A stretch of 36,575 bases of DNA from Pseudomonas sp. CHM02 (GTDB lineage Bacteria; Pseudomonadota; Gammaproteobacteria; Pseudomonadales; Pseudomonadaceae), in the NCBI RefSeq assembly GCF_000612585.1, contig NZ_JFCA01000064.1:1-36575 (forward strand). Reading direction: 5' to 3'. Shown piece by piece: positions 17,493 through 24,010 of the stretch. A program made the translations under genes and the position numbers. The notes beneath the pieces are model-generated. The model was given only the letters and a program-made list of their open reading frames with translations, was not told where the DNA came from and searched no databases. Every line of letters begins with the position of its first letter. The first letter of the stretch is position 1.

Positions 17493-19090
17493 GCTGCGGC
17501 CCCCTGTTGTTTCATTGCGGCTTCACCGGCCTGCTGTTGCATGAGTTGCTGTTGCGCCTGCTCCTGGGCTTGTTGCTGCTCCTGGGCGCGGTCTGAGCGC
17601 AGCTTGTCGCGGTCGGCCTTGCTGCGGATGATCGAGGATGGGACGCCCAGAGCCTCACCCTTGAAGCGCTGAGCCTCGTCCAGGTCGATGTTGTCCATAA
17701 TGTCCGAGGTGGGATCTGCCGCCTTTATCGCCATTGCGCTACCAACGAACGTATCGATGGCCGTCACCTCTTCCAGCTTCTGCGCACGCGACAATGGCCC
17801 GGTGTAGCGAACAGTGAAATTGCGGCCTGCCAACGACTCTGGCGCAGCGCCAAGCACGCCAGCCCGGTACGCAATGCCAAAGCAACGCTCAATCAGCAGC
17901 TGCAAGTATTCCGACTGCATGCGACCGTACACAGGGCCAAGCAGTTGGCGGATCAAGGCGACACGTGCGTGCACTTCGGTTGCGGTCATGCTCGGCCCTT
18001 CCTGGGCGCGGAGCTGGTCAGCCATCAAAATGCGACGGATCGATGCCTGGATACGGGTGATCTTGGTTTCGGCATATTGGAAGTCGGACCCGCTTTTCAG
18101 CGGTTTCATGCTTTCCACCGAGTTGGCCACGATGATCTTGCGCGGCCCGACCTTGACGGTGCGAGGGTTCAGCACGCCGTCATCCTCGGCGATCCACATG
18201 CCGGCAATAGCCAGGTCACCGGCCGCCAGGTCCATGCGGCACAGTTCGTTCAGGGTTCGGGAGTCCGGCAGCGCGTCAGATACTGGCCCGGTGGCGTAGA
18301 CGCTATCTGGAATCATCATCCAGCGTGGAACCACGACCGGCATTTCGTGGTAGCCCGACTCGCTCACCAGGTGCTTGGCTGCAACCTCCACCTTGCAACT
18401 GGCGATGGGCATGTTCTTCGCCAGCCTGGCGTTGACCATGTGAGTGGTGCGCGGATAGATGGCGTGGATGAACGCAACCAGTTCCTGGGGCTTATCCTTG
18501 GCCAGCTTGCGCGTGGTTTCGCTGAGATTGTCCTCGCCAAACTCATTCACCGCCTGTTCGGCGGTGAGCTTGTACTCGCGATAAACCGTGTCGATCTGGC
18601 CGCCGGCTTTGGATGCAGAGCAATACACACTTGCGATGGGCCAGAGGTCGAAGGTGAAGCCGCCCTTTTCCTGATCCTGGTCGATGTACATGGCAAACCA
18701 GCCAGCGCACACGATGTCGATCATTGCCTCGAAACCGGCGGCGTCAAAGTTCGCTGCGTGGATGTTCTCCCAAAGAATCTTGGCGCTGCTATCCATCCAG
18801 CGGCGCTCTTCATCGCTTTCCTGGCCAACATCCAGGGCGAACCATACCGAGTTGGCCGGGGTAACCCCGGACATGATGGCCGATGAAAGAATGCGTACAG
18901 CATCGGTAGTGGTGCCGTCGATCATACGAGCCTTGCGCGTCTGCGCCTCGGTCGCTGTGATCGACTCACCAGAGAAGCCGCTACCGCGAACGGGATAGCT
19001 GTGGTCGTAACAGTCGCGCCAGGTCTGCTCATGCGGCGAGCGCAGCGACTTCAAGGTGCTCAACGTTTTGCAGATCTGGGATGCGTTCAT
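17489..19090 (-). CDS. Portal protein (T7-like head-tail connector)
   Basis: A 533-residue dodecameric portal. The N-terminus (LKSLRSPHEQTWRDCYDHSYP) and the following ARMIDGTTTDAVRILSSAIMSGVTPA are signature blocks of the T7-type head-tail connector family. Further marks are ILMADQLRAQEGPSMTATEVHARV near residue 355 and the Gln-rich C-terminal tail (residues 495-533), which in portals forms the barrel end. The long Gln/Ala tail is low complexity. The start at 19090 overlaps the upstream small gene as ATGA. Confidence 0.9.
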   Translation of the reverse strand: MNASQICKTLSTLKSLRSPHEQTWRDCYDHSYPVRGSGFSGESITATEAQTRKARMIDGTTTDAVRILSSAIMSGVTPANSVWFALDVGQESDEERRWMDSSAKILWENIHAANFDAAGFEAMIDIVCAGWFAMYIDQDQEKGGFTFDLWPIASVYCSASKAGGQIDTVYREYKLTAEQAVNEFGEDNLSETTRKLAKDKPQELVAFIHAIYPRTTHMVNARLAKNMPIASCKVEVAAKHLVSESGYHEMPVVVPRWMMIPDSVYATGPVSDALPDSRTLNELCRMDLAAGDLAIAGMWIAEDDGVLNPRTVKVGPRKIIVANSVESMKPLKSGSDFQYAETKITRIQASIRRILMADQLRAQEGPSMTATEVHARVALIRQLLGPVYGRMQSEYLQLLIERCFGIAYRAGVLGAAPESLAGRNFTVRYTGPLSRAQKLEEVTAIDTFVGSAMAIKAADPTSDIMDNIDLDEAQRFKGEALGVPSSIIRSKADRDKLRSDRAQEQQQAQEQAQQQLMQQQAGEAAMKQQGAAA

Positions 19091-19293
19091 TGGCCGAGGG
19101 TGCTCTTGCCTTGAGATAGGACACTGCCGGTGCCAGCGGCGCCAGACGTGAGCAGGCTGCTCTCGGCCTTGCGCTTCTTGCGGGTGGCGGTTTCTTCGTT
19201 GGCCTTCACTGCTGCGGCGTCGGCAGCCTTCTGGGCCTCGATGGCTGGATCTGGCGGCTCAACCACCTTTGGTGCCTTCGGTTTGCTTCCCAT
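19087..19293 (-). CDS. Small Lys/Ala-rich virion-region protein
   Basis: A 68-residue protein with an N-terminal GSKPKAPKVVEPPDP, a charged helix (EAQKAADAAAVKANEE), a basic patch (RKKRKAE) and a Gly/Ser-rich end (LLTSGAAGTGS). Short proteins of this pattern sit next to portal or tail genes in many podophages. The role is unknown. It overlaps the portal start by 4 bases. Confidence 0.65.
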   Translation of the reverse strand: MGSKPKAPKVVEPPDPAIEAQKAADAAAVKANEETATRKKRKAESSLLTSGAAGTGSVLSQGKSTLGQ

Positions 19294-19297
19294 GTCG

Positions 19298-19741
19298 TTA
19301 CCCCTTGGCTACTGGCTCAGGGCACAACCAGCCCTCAGGCGTCATGACCGCCTGCTTGAGCGTGGTTGCGTCGATGGTGCCGGTGCTGGCCGTGGTGGTG
19401 ACGGCTGGCTTCGACTCGTTCTCGCGCTTGGGGTCCAGCACCAGCGGCTCGCCGCCGGCGGTCAGGCGTTCGGCTTCGGCCAGGGCTTCGTCCTTGGTGC
19501 CGGTGAAGTCGCCGATCTTCACGTCTTTGCCATCCACCTGCGGGGCGTTGGCGTCGATCACAACCCAGCGACCGCCGCCGTTATGCTTGGCGGTGAAGTC
19601 TGGAACGGCAGGTGCCTGGGCGTTGGCGTTGGCGGTGGCCTGCTCGTTGGCATCCTGGTTGCCGGTGCTGGCCGTGGTGGTGCTGATGGCATTGGCGAGC
19701 GGATCGCCTGGGGTCTGCGGGGTAAGGTCTGGGGCTGGCAT
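19298..19741 (-). CDS. Hypothetical Ala/Thr-rich protein
   Basis: A 147-residue protein starting at the ATG preceded by AGGAG; the longer frame lacks a ribosome site. The N-terminal 60 residues are low complexity (NANAQAPAV, TTTASTG). A short folded part, GGRWVVIDANAPQVDGKDVKIGDFTGTKDEALAEAERL (partial), looks like a small strand-helix unit. The peptide TTASTG occurs twice, encoded by a direct repeat of about 21 bases at about 19378 and 19662. No family recognised. Confidence 0.6.
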   Translation of the reverse strand: MPAPDLTPQTPGDPLANAISTTTASTGNQDANEQATANANAQAPAVPDFTAKHNGGGRWVVIDANAPQVDGKDVKIGDFTGTKDEALAEAERLTAGGEPLVLDPKRENESKPAVTTTASTGTIDATTLKQAVMTPEGWLCPEPVAKG

Positions 19742-19789
19742 GTGCCTTCTCCTGATGTGCAAAGCCCGGCGCGTGGCCGGGCGATGGGG

Positions 19790-19996
19790 TTACTCGGCCG
19801 GGGTTGCTGGCAACTCGGTTTTGATCAGTTCTTTGGCGAACGCCACCAGGTCCAGCGCCAGGCTGTTGTAGGCGTCCTGCACATCGAGGCGGGTGAGCGT
19901 TGGGAGAGCGGCGGAGACACGGGCGGCGGCGTCGATCAACTCGATTGCCTGGCTGAGGTCTGCGGCATCGACGCGGCGCGGGGTTGCTACTGGCAT
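19790..19996 (-). CDS. Small hypothetical helical protein
   Basis: A 68-residue predicted helical protein. It is the first gene after late repeat copy 4, which ends 64 bases upstream, and so heads the portal/scaffold cassette. Sequence such as DLSQAIELIDAAARVSAALPTL suggests two amphipathic helices. No recognised domain or membrane segment. Confidence 0.55.
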   Translation of the reverse strand: MPVATPRRVDAADLSQAIELIDAAARVSAALPTLTRLDVQDAYNSLALDLVAFAKELIKTELPATPAE

Positions 19997-20059
19997 GGGT
20001 AAAGCCCTCTTGCTGATGGGGAATCAACTGAATGAGGGCCAAGGATCGGATGGGGAGGC

Positions 20060-20079
20060 TGTCGGGTTCCCGACTATTT
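20060..20079 (-). repeat. Late-region repeat element, copy 4
   Basis: Minus strand reads AAATAGTCGGGAACCCGACA. The TAG in the element is the stop codon of the Rz gene (20074-20076). Here the arms extend to GTCGGG/CCCGAC, so the symmetry is kept by a compensating change relative to copy 3. It separates the lysis cassette from the portal/scaffold cassette. Confidence 0.75.
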
Positions 20080-20514
20080 CGAGGTGGTGCGCTTGCAGAC
20101 GTTGGTGATGAAGTCCTGCAGGCCGATCACCTGGGCGGTGACTTTGGCGTGGGCTGCGACGAGGTCGGCATAATCCTGTCGAGCATCTGCTGCAAGTTGG
20201 GGGGCGGCTGCATCAGTGCGGCCGGCGGGCTGGGGATTGGCTGGCACACAGGCGGCACGGACGTACACGCGCTTAACGCCAGTATCGAGGTCAGCAACAA
20301 GCTGCGGTTTGGATTGTTCGGCATTGCGGATAGCCTCCTGATACTGGGCGTCGATGGAATCGCGGACGTTGAGCGCCTGCTCGTATGCTGCTGCTTGGCT
20401 CTCCAGCACGCCTACACGCTCCGTTGCGGTGTCCAGGCTTGTACTGATGTGATCCAGGCGCCAGAGCGCCAGGACAAGCGCCATGGCAAGGCCTGCGATG
20501 AGATAGCGGGTCAT
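20074..20514 (-). CDS. Spanin inner-membrane subunit (Rz)
   Basis: A 146-residue inner-membrane spanin. It has one N-terminal anchor (residues 1-18, RYLIAGLAMALVLALWRL) and a long periplasmic coiled coil (STSLDTATERVGVLESQAAAYEQAL, partial). It is the last of the lysis genes and contains the Rz1 gene in another frame, a diagnostic arrangement. The start was chosen at the ATG that overlaps the endolysin stop. With Rz1 it fuses inner and outer membrane at lysis. Confidence 0.85.
   Translation of the reverse strand: MTRYLIAGLAMALVLALWRLDHISTSLDTATERVGVLESQAAAYEQALNVRDSIDAQYQEAIRNAEQSKPQLVADLDTGVKRVYVRAACVPANPQPAGRTDAAAPQLAADARQDYADLVAAHAKVTAQVIGLQDFITNVCKRTTSK
20127..20324 (-). CDS. Spanin outer-membrane lipoprotein (Rz1)
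   Basis: A 65-residue lipoprotein wholly embedded in the Rz gene in a different frame. The signal peptide ends in a lipobox LSAC (Cys at residue 20), and the mature part is short and Pro-rich (PIPSPPAALMQPPPN), exactly the composition of Rz1 proteins. It partners Rz across the periplasm. Overlap, lipobox and proline content together make the call strong. Confidence 0.85.
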   Translation of the reverse strand: MPNNPNRSLLLTSILALSACTSVPPVCQPIPSPPAALMQPPPNLQQMLDRIMPTSSQPTPKSPPR

Positions 20515-20981
20515 AGGCCCACCTCGCACAACTCGCGCTCAGCAGCACGGCGATTGACCAGGCCGGCCAGCTTCTGCCCCTTGGCGTACACCCACCGGCT
20601 CAGCTCGGCACAGGCGCCGCGTGCGTCACCGGCGTTGAGTTTGCGCAGCAGCGTGGAGGCCTTGAACTGGGGCTCGCCGACGTTGTAGACGAACGAGGCC
20701 ATTGCAGCACGGCGGGTCTCGGGCAGCGGCACGGTGACGTTGCGATCTACACCCGCCAGCGCAATGGACAGTTCGGCCTTCAGCAGCTCATCGCACTGGA
20801 CCGGCGTCTTGCTCTGGCCCAGGCGCACACCACGGGTAACGCCTTCGCAGATAGTGGGAATGCCAATGGGGTCGAGGTAGGCCACCAGACTGCGACCTTC
20901 GAAGTTGGACACCAGCACACCAGCCATGCCGGTGGCGCCGGCGAGTGACGCGGCGAGGATTCGTTGCTTGAGAGGGGTCAT
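20511..20981 (-). CDS. SAR endolysin, lysozyme family GH24
   Basis: A 156-residue T4-type lysozyme that cuts the glycan strands of peptidoglycan. The catalytic triad is visible as E28, D37 and T43, with the same 9 and 6 residue spacing as T4 lysozyme, and MASFVYNVGEPQFKASTLLRKLN is the usual second block. Residues 7-25 are weakly hydrophobic and Ala/Gly-rich, with Lys/Arg before them, which fits a signal-arrest-release domain that tethers the enzyme inactive in the membrane. It overlaps holin and Rz by 4 bases each. Confidence 0.92.
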   Translation of the reverse strand: MTPLKQRILAASLAGATGMAGVLVSNFEGRSLVAYLDPIGIPTICEGVTRGVRLGQSKTPVQCDELLKAELSIALAGVDRNVTVPLPETRRAAMASFVYNVGEPQFKASTLLRKLNAGDARGACAELSRWVYAKGQKLAGLVNRRAAERELCEVGL

Positions 20982-21256
20982 GACCTGATGCGCTCTTTCA
21001 GCGCTTCAATGCGTGCGGCGCTCTCCAAGGACTCGCGGTGATCCTTGCGCCACTGGAAATACACGTTGATCACCAGGCCCACCACCGCAATGACAACGCC
21101 TGACACGCCTATCCAGTTCACCTGGGAGAAGAATCCCACCAGCCCAACAGCGCCGCCCGTGAGCATTCCTTTGCTCGCGACTGATGCGCCGACTACCTCA
21201 ACGATGCTTTCCGGCGCAGGGTTGGCCATGCTGTTACTCCTAACTGGCGCCTTCAT
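20978..21256 (-). CDS. Holin with two possible starts
   Basis: A 92-residue holin (83 from the second start) that times lysis by depolarising the membrane. It has a weakly hydrophobic segment (GMLTGGAVGLVGFF) and a clear transmembrane helix (WIGVSGVVIAVVGLVINVYF), then a highly charged tail (RKDHRESLE). The VVGASVASK block is typical of Pseudomonas phage and pyocin holins. Two ATG codons, 21256 and 21229, each have a good ribosome site (GGAGG at 6, AGGAG at 7 bases). The longer form adds KAPVRSNS with two positive charges, as in dual-start holin/antiholin pairs. Confidence 0.85.
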   Translation of the reverse strand: MKAPVRSNSMANPAPESIVEVVGASVASKGMLTGGAVGLVGFFSQVNWIGVSGVVIAVVGLVINVYFQWRKDHRESLESAARIEALKERIRS

Positions 21257-21272
21257 GGTCGGCCTCCAGGGT

Positions 21273-21303
21273 CAAAAAAAAGCCCAGCGCGGGTGGCTGG
21301 GCT
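21273..21303 (-). terminator. Intrinsic terminator before the lysis genes
   Basis: Minus strand: 8-bp stem AGCCCAGC/GCTGGGCT with a 7-base loop, followed by eight T residues. It lies between late repeat copy 5 and the holin start. Every late transcript from upstream must pass it, so it is a likely tR'-type control point needing antitermination. Confidence 0.9.
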
Positions 21304-21333
21304 GCGATGACCGTAAGAGTCGTCGGGGTCAGG

Positions 21334-21353
21334 TGTCGGAATCCCGACTATTT
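21334..21353 (-). repeat. Late-region repeat element, copy 5
   Basis: Minus strand reads AAATAGTCGGGATTCCGACA. It overlaps the stop of the upstream helix-turn-helix gene and lies 31 bases before the terminator stem that precedes the holin gene. The middle differs (GATT for GAAA), but both arms and the ATAGTCGGGA core are kept. It is the first copy in late transcription order. Confidence 0.75.
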
Positions 21354-21613
21354 CAAGCCTTGGAGTGATAAGCCCACCAGTCACCGACGGCGACCATGGG
21401 CAGCTTTGAACGATCCCAGCCAGTGGCCTGGACCCAGAACAACACAAGGCGCTCCCCCTCGGTGTAGCGAGGTTCGGCGCCCTGTTTCCAGCCCAGCAGC
21501 GTGCTGCGCGGCACAGCAATGGCATCAGCCACCGACTGCGGGGAGTAGCCCGCACGCGAAAGTCCGGTGATCACCGTGAACCAATCAACCCGCTGTTCGA
21601 CCAGGGCGAGCAT
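21353..21613 (-). CDS. Small helix-turn-helix protein, candidate late regulator
   Basis: An 86-residue protein with a helix-turn-helix segment: GYSPQSVADAIAVPRSTLLGWKQG (partial, residues about 20-43), followed by ERLVLFWVQATG. The start at 21613 lies 2 bases after the stop of the preceding gene. It is the last gene before late repeat copy 5 and the terminator upstream of the lysis genes, the position of Q antiterminators and late activators in lambdoid phages. It is much smaller than lambda Q, so it may be a transcription activator instead. DNA binding is inferred from the pattern, the role from position only. Confidence 0.65.
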   Translation of the reverse strand: MLALVEQRVDWFTVITGLSRAGYSPQSVADAIAVPRSTLLGWKQGAEPRYTEGERLVLFWVQATGWDRSKLPMVAVGDWWAYHSKA

Positions 21614-21615
21614 GG

Positions 21616-21882
21616 CTAGGCCCCAAACGCGCACGCGCGCGAGGCAGAGTGAGTTGTCGCGCTCACCCCACACCCTCTGCGGATCAAAAAGTCCATTTCG
21701 GATATAACCGCCGCAAACGCTATAACCGGATCGGCAGCCTCGTCGAACTGGAACGGATGCACCGCCCTACGCAGCCCCATCAGCATTTCCGGCTCACCTG
21801 GCGCTGACAGGTCCACATCGACGCCGATCATCACCCAGCCGTCGTTCAGCTCACGGCAGGCCCATTGCAGTAGTGGTTTCAT
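21616..21882 (-). CDS. Hypothetical protein between RusA and the late regulator
   Basis: An 88-residue acidic protein (DGWVMIGVDVDLSAPGEPEML). Its start overlaps the RusA stop as ATGA, and its stop lies 2 bases before the next start, so it is clearly translated as part of the operon. The C-terminus contains Cys and Ser/Thr-rich sequence (GCGVSATTHSASRACAFGA). No family recognised. Confidence 0.6.
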   Translation of the reverse strand: MKPLLQWACRELNDGWVMIGVDVDLSAPGEPEMLMGLRRAVHPFQFDEAADPVIAFAAVISEMDFLIRRGCGVSATTHSASRACAFGA

Positions 21883-22322
21883 GAGCAGTCCCCCACCAGT
21901 GGTACAACGCGCACGGTGACGCCTGGCGTTGCGCTAAACCGCTTGCTGAGCGAGACGTTGACCACCTGGACGTCATCCTTGAACACGATGCCGTTGATGC
22001 CGTCACAGATCGCCTTCAGCACGTTGTCGGCGTCGGGCTTCTTGGTCGGCATGACATCGCCGGCGAGCGCAGCGGCGGATTTCTTCTTGGACCAGGACGC
22101 TGCTACGGCTACGCGTATGGCCAGTTCCATCATCACGGGGCCGGCGATCAACTCGCGGCCGTCCATAGCCTGCTGTGCTGCCATGGCGATCAGGGTTTCG
22201 TAGTTGGCGGTTTTCTTGGGCGTGAACATGCGAGCGTGGCCGCCGATGGTGGATACGCGCGGCCGGCCTTTGCCGATGGCTTCACCTGGCACGAAGAACG
22301 ACACGGGCTTGAGGTCAGTCAT
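21879..22322 (-). CDS. rusA: RusA-type Holliday junction resolvase
   Basis: A 147-residue nuclease that cuts four-way junctions made during phage recombination and replication. The N-terminal VPGEAIGKGRPRV is the conserved RusA start, and the acidic metal site is visible as D97 and D99 in KKPDADNVLKAICDGIN and D116-D117 in VFKDDVQV. Length is close to the 120-residue family norm with a small insert. The start was placed at MTDLKP, which overlaps the upstream gene by 8 bases; the longer frame is unlikely. Phages carrying RusA usually place it just before the late regulator, as here. Confidence 0.9.
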   Translation of the reverse strand: MTDLKPVSFFVPGEAIGKGRPRVSTIGGHARMFTPKKTANYETLIAMAAQQAMDGRELIAGPVMMELAIRVAVAASWSKKKSAAALAGDVMPTKKPDADNVLKAICDGINGIVFKDDVQVVNVSLSKRFSATPGVTVRVVPLVGDCS

Positions 22323-22644
22323 GAGCCACCCCTTCTCGCAGCGCTTCCAGTTCAAAAATCATTTCACCAAGAGCCTTGATGGCGGCCTGATCGCCGTAGA
22401 ACGTGTGCTCGCTGCCATCGTCGCCGTAGGTGCAGTAGGTTTCTGTTTTGGCCTTGAGCTGGTCGCGCTCGGCCATCAGGTCCTTGCAGTCGGCGCGCAG
22501 GGATTTGACGGCCCGAAAGCACGCGTATTCACGCATACGCTTGTTCTCGGCGATCAGCTCAAGAACCACGTCGGGCGCCAGGCTGACGTCAGAAAATCCA
22601 ACCGCTGCCCGGGCGATCAGTTCCAGTTCGCTGTAATCACGCAT
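22315..22644 (-). CDS. Hypothetical coiled-coil protein
   Basis: A 109-residue protein starting at MRDYSELELI; the longer open frame upstream is a shadow of the P-like gene. The middle is helical and heptad-like (ADCKDLMAERDQLKAKTETY) and the C-terminus acidic. It overlaps the P-like gene by 8 bases and RusA by 8. No known family was recognised. Confidence 0.6.
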   Translation of the reverse strand: MRDYSELELIARAAVGFSDVSLAPDVVLELIAENKRMREYACFRAVKSLRADCKDLMAERDQLKAKTETYCTYGDDGSEHTFYGDQAAIKALGEMIFELEALREGVAHD

Positions 22645-23356
22645 GCTCGTCTCTCCGAATCTTGAGCTGTGCCAGCAGCATGGCGCGGCAGGCCTTGGGG
22701 TCTTTTGGGATTTCAAGCACGTCGACGATGCGGTCGGCTTCCTGACGGGAGTACTCCAGCTGAACCTGCTCACGCGGACGCATGCTGTCGTGGCCAAGGC
22801 CTTTGGCGATTCGCCCTTCAAGCGGCTGGCCGGTCTGTGCGCGGCGCATGACGATGGCGTAATTGCGTTCGAAGCGCTGGAACAGGGGCTTGTCGCTGTG
22901 GTTTGCCGAACGCAGATCGAACGTGCTGGTGGCTTCGGCGGCAACCTTGACGGCTTTGTGCGTGTAGCTCCCGCGCAGCGCTTCGTCCCATGCCTGCTGG
23001 ATGCACGGCAGGCCATCAACGCGCTTGCACAGCTCCATGAAATCGCTTGGCGATGGTGGGAACTTGCACTCCAGCACCATGCGCTGCAGGCCACGGTCGA
23101 CGGCTTCGTCGCCCAGTTCCTGGATGGCCAGCATCCACACGCGGCGGGCCAGGGTTTCTGCGCGCTTGTCGCCGTAGTGCTTTTCGTACCAGGCCGGGAA
23201 CGAGATTTTCAGCGTGGTGAACACGCGGCGTACTGCACTGCGTGCGCCCTGGTCCAGCGGGGTGACGTTCTCGGCTGCCAGCTCACCAGTCGGGGTCTGT
23301 GAGGATGTCGTGAGCGTTGCGCGTGCGGCTTGGAGCAGTTCGTCTACCGGTTTCAT
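22637..23356 (-). CDS. Lambda P-like replication protein
   Basis: A 239-residue protein with the pattern of the lambda P / helicase-loader family. Marks are VRRVFTTLKISFPAWYEKHYGD near residue 45, ARRVWMLAIQELGDEAVDRGLQRM, then FPPSPSDFMELCK. Such proteins bring the host DnaB helicase to the origin bound by the O-like protein. GGGGG lies 8 bases before the ATG. The first 74 bases overlap the end of the O-like gene in another frame, an unusually long overlap. Confidence 0.8.
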   Translation of the reverse strand: MKPVDELLQAARATLTTSSQTPTGELAAENVTPLDQGARSAVRRVFTTLKISFPAWYEKHYGDKRAETLARRVWMLAIQELGDEAVDRGLQRMVLECKFPPSPSDFMELCKRVDGLPCIQQAWDEALRGSYTHKAVKVAAEATSTFDLRSANHSDKPLFQRFERNYAIVMRRAQTGQPLEGRIAKGLGHDSMRPREQVQLEYSRQEADRIVDVLEIPKDPKACRAMLLAQLKIRRDEHA

Positions 23357-24008
23357 TGGGTATTCCCCCGTTGGCTTGCTGGGTTCGGGCTTGGCGTTTC
23401 AGTTGCTGGGCGAGCGCGTGCTCCCACTGGGCCTGGGTTTTCAGGTCGTCGGGCCTGCTGATCCAGTACGAGCGGAATTCAAGAAGCTGGTCGGCTTCGA
23501 AGGTTTGGTTTGCCATGCCGTTTCGGAACAGGACGGCGGTGAACGTGGTTGGGTTGGGTTCCCAATCGTCGTGAAGCGAAAATTTCGCCTGCGCGGTATG
23601 TGTGTGTTCTTTCTGTATCTGTTCTGTTCTGTTCTGTTCTGGGGCGTTACTGGAACGTTTCATGCGCGTTTCACGTTCTTCGGCCTCTTTTTTCTTCTTC
23701 TCGCGATGGGCTCTAACCCTTGCCGTGCTTGAATCAGAGACGTATTGACGCTTTTCCCAATTGGCCAAAGTCCAGTCGTCATTTATGAAGCCTTTCGCCA
23801 AAAAAACGGCTTTGGTTTCAGCGAGAATTTCCTCTGTAACGCGAAGTGCAAACGCTATGGATGTTTCGCGTTCCGTTACATGAAACGTTTCAATACCGTT
23901 ACTGCACTCAAGGCAAAAGAGCATGACCAGGCGGCGCTGCATTGCCTCGCTCATCATCTGCACTTTGGGGTCGGTGGCGAACTCGCCGTACATGCGGAAC
24001 CATTCCAC
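23283..24008 (-). CDS. O-like replication initiator with DnaT-type C-terminal domain
   Basis: A 241-residue replication protein starting with GTG at 24008 after GGAGG. The N-terminal half resembles phage O-type initiators with a winged helix (EWFRMYGEFATDPKVQMM, RRLVMLFCLECSNG). A basic, highly charged linker follows (RVRAHREKKKKEAEERET). The C-terminal DDWEPNPTTFTAVLFRNGM and FRSYWISRPDDLKTQAQWEHALAQQL match the DnaT DNA-binding domain. The linker contains the peptide EQNRTEQ, encoded by a pentanucleotide repeat. The gene body also holds repeated TGAAACG motifs, so it may contain the replication origin, as O does in lambda. Confidence 0.8.
   Translation of the reverse strand: MEWFRMYGEFATDPKVQMMSEAMQRRLVMLFCLECSNGIETFHVTERETSIAFALRVTEEILAETKAVFLAKGFINDDWTLANWEKRQYVSDSSTARVRAHREKKKKEAEERETRMKRSSNAPEQNRTEQIQKEHTHTAQAKFSLHDDWEPNPTTFTAVLFRNGMANQTFEADQLLEFRSYWISRPDDLKTQAQWEHALAQQLKRQARTQQANGGIPNETGRRTAPSRTRNAHDILTDPDW
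23617..23892. repeat. Candidate origin: iterons and pentamer repeat inside the O-like gene
   Basis: The heptamer CGTTTCA occurs on the plus strand at 23656, 23667 and 23886, and its complement at 23881; the last two form a 12-bp palindrome TGAAACGTTTCA. A longer near-repeat, GTTACTGGAACGTTTCA at 23646 and GTTACATGAAACGTTTCA at 23875, is 230 bases apart. Between the edges lies GTTCT repeated four times at 23621-23640. Lambda-like phages keep their origin, with iterons, inside the O gene. Confidence 0.5.
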
Positions 24009-24010
24009 GG

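Noticed and set aside
23617..23643. Tandem GTTCT repeats as a CRISPR-like array
   Set aside because: The units are 5 bases with no spacers. They encode the peptide EQNRTEQ inside the O-like gene.
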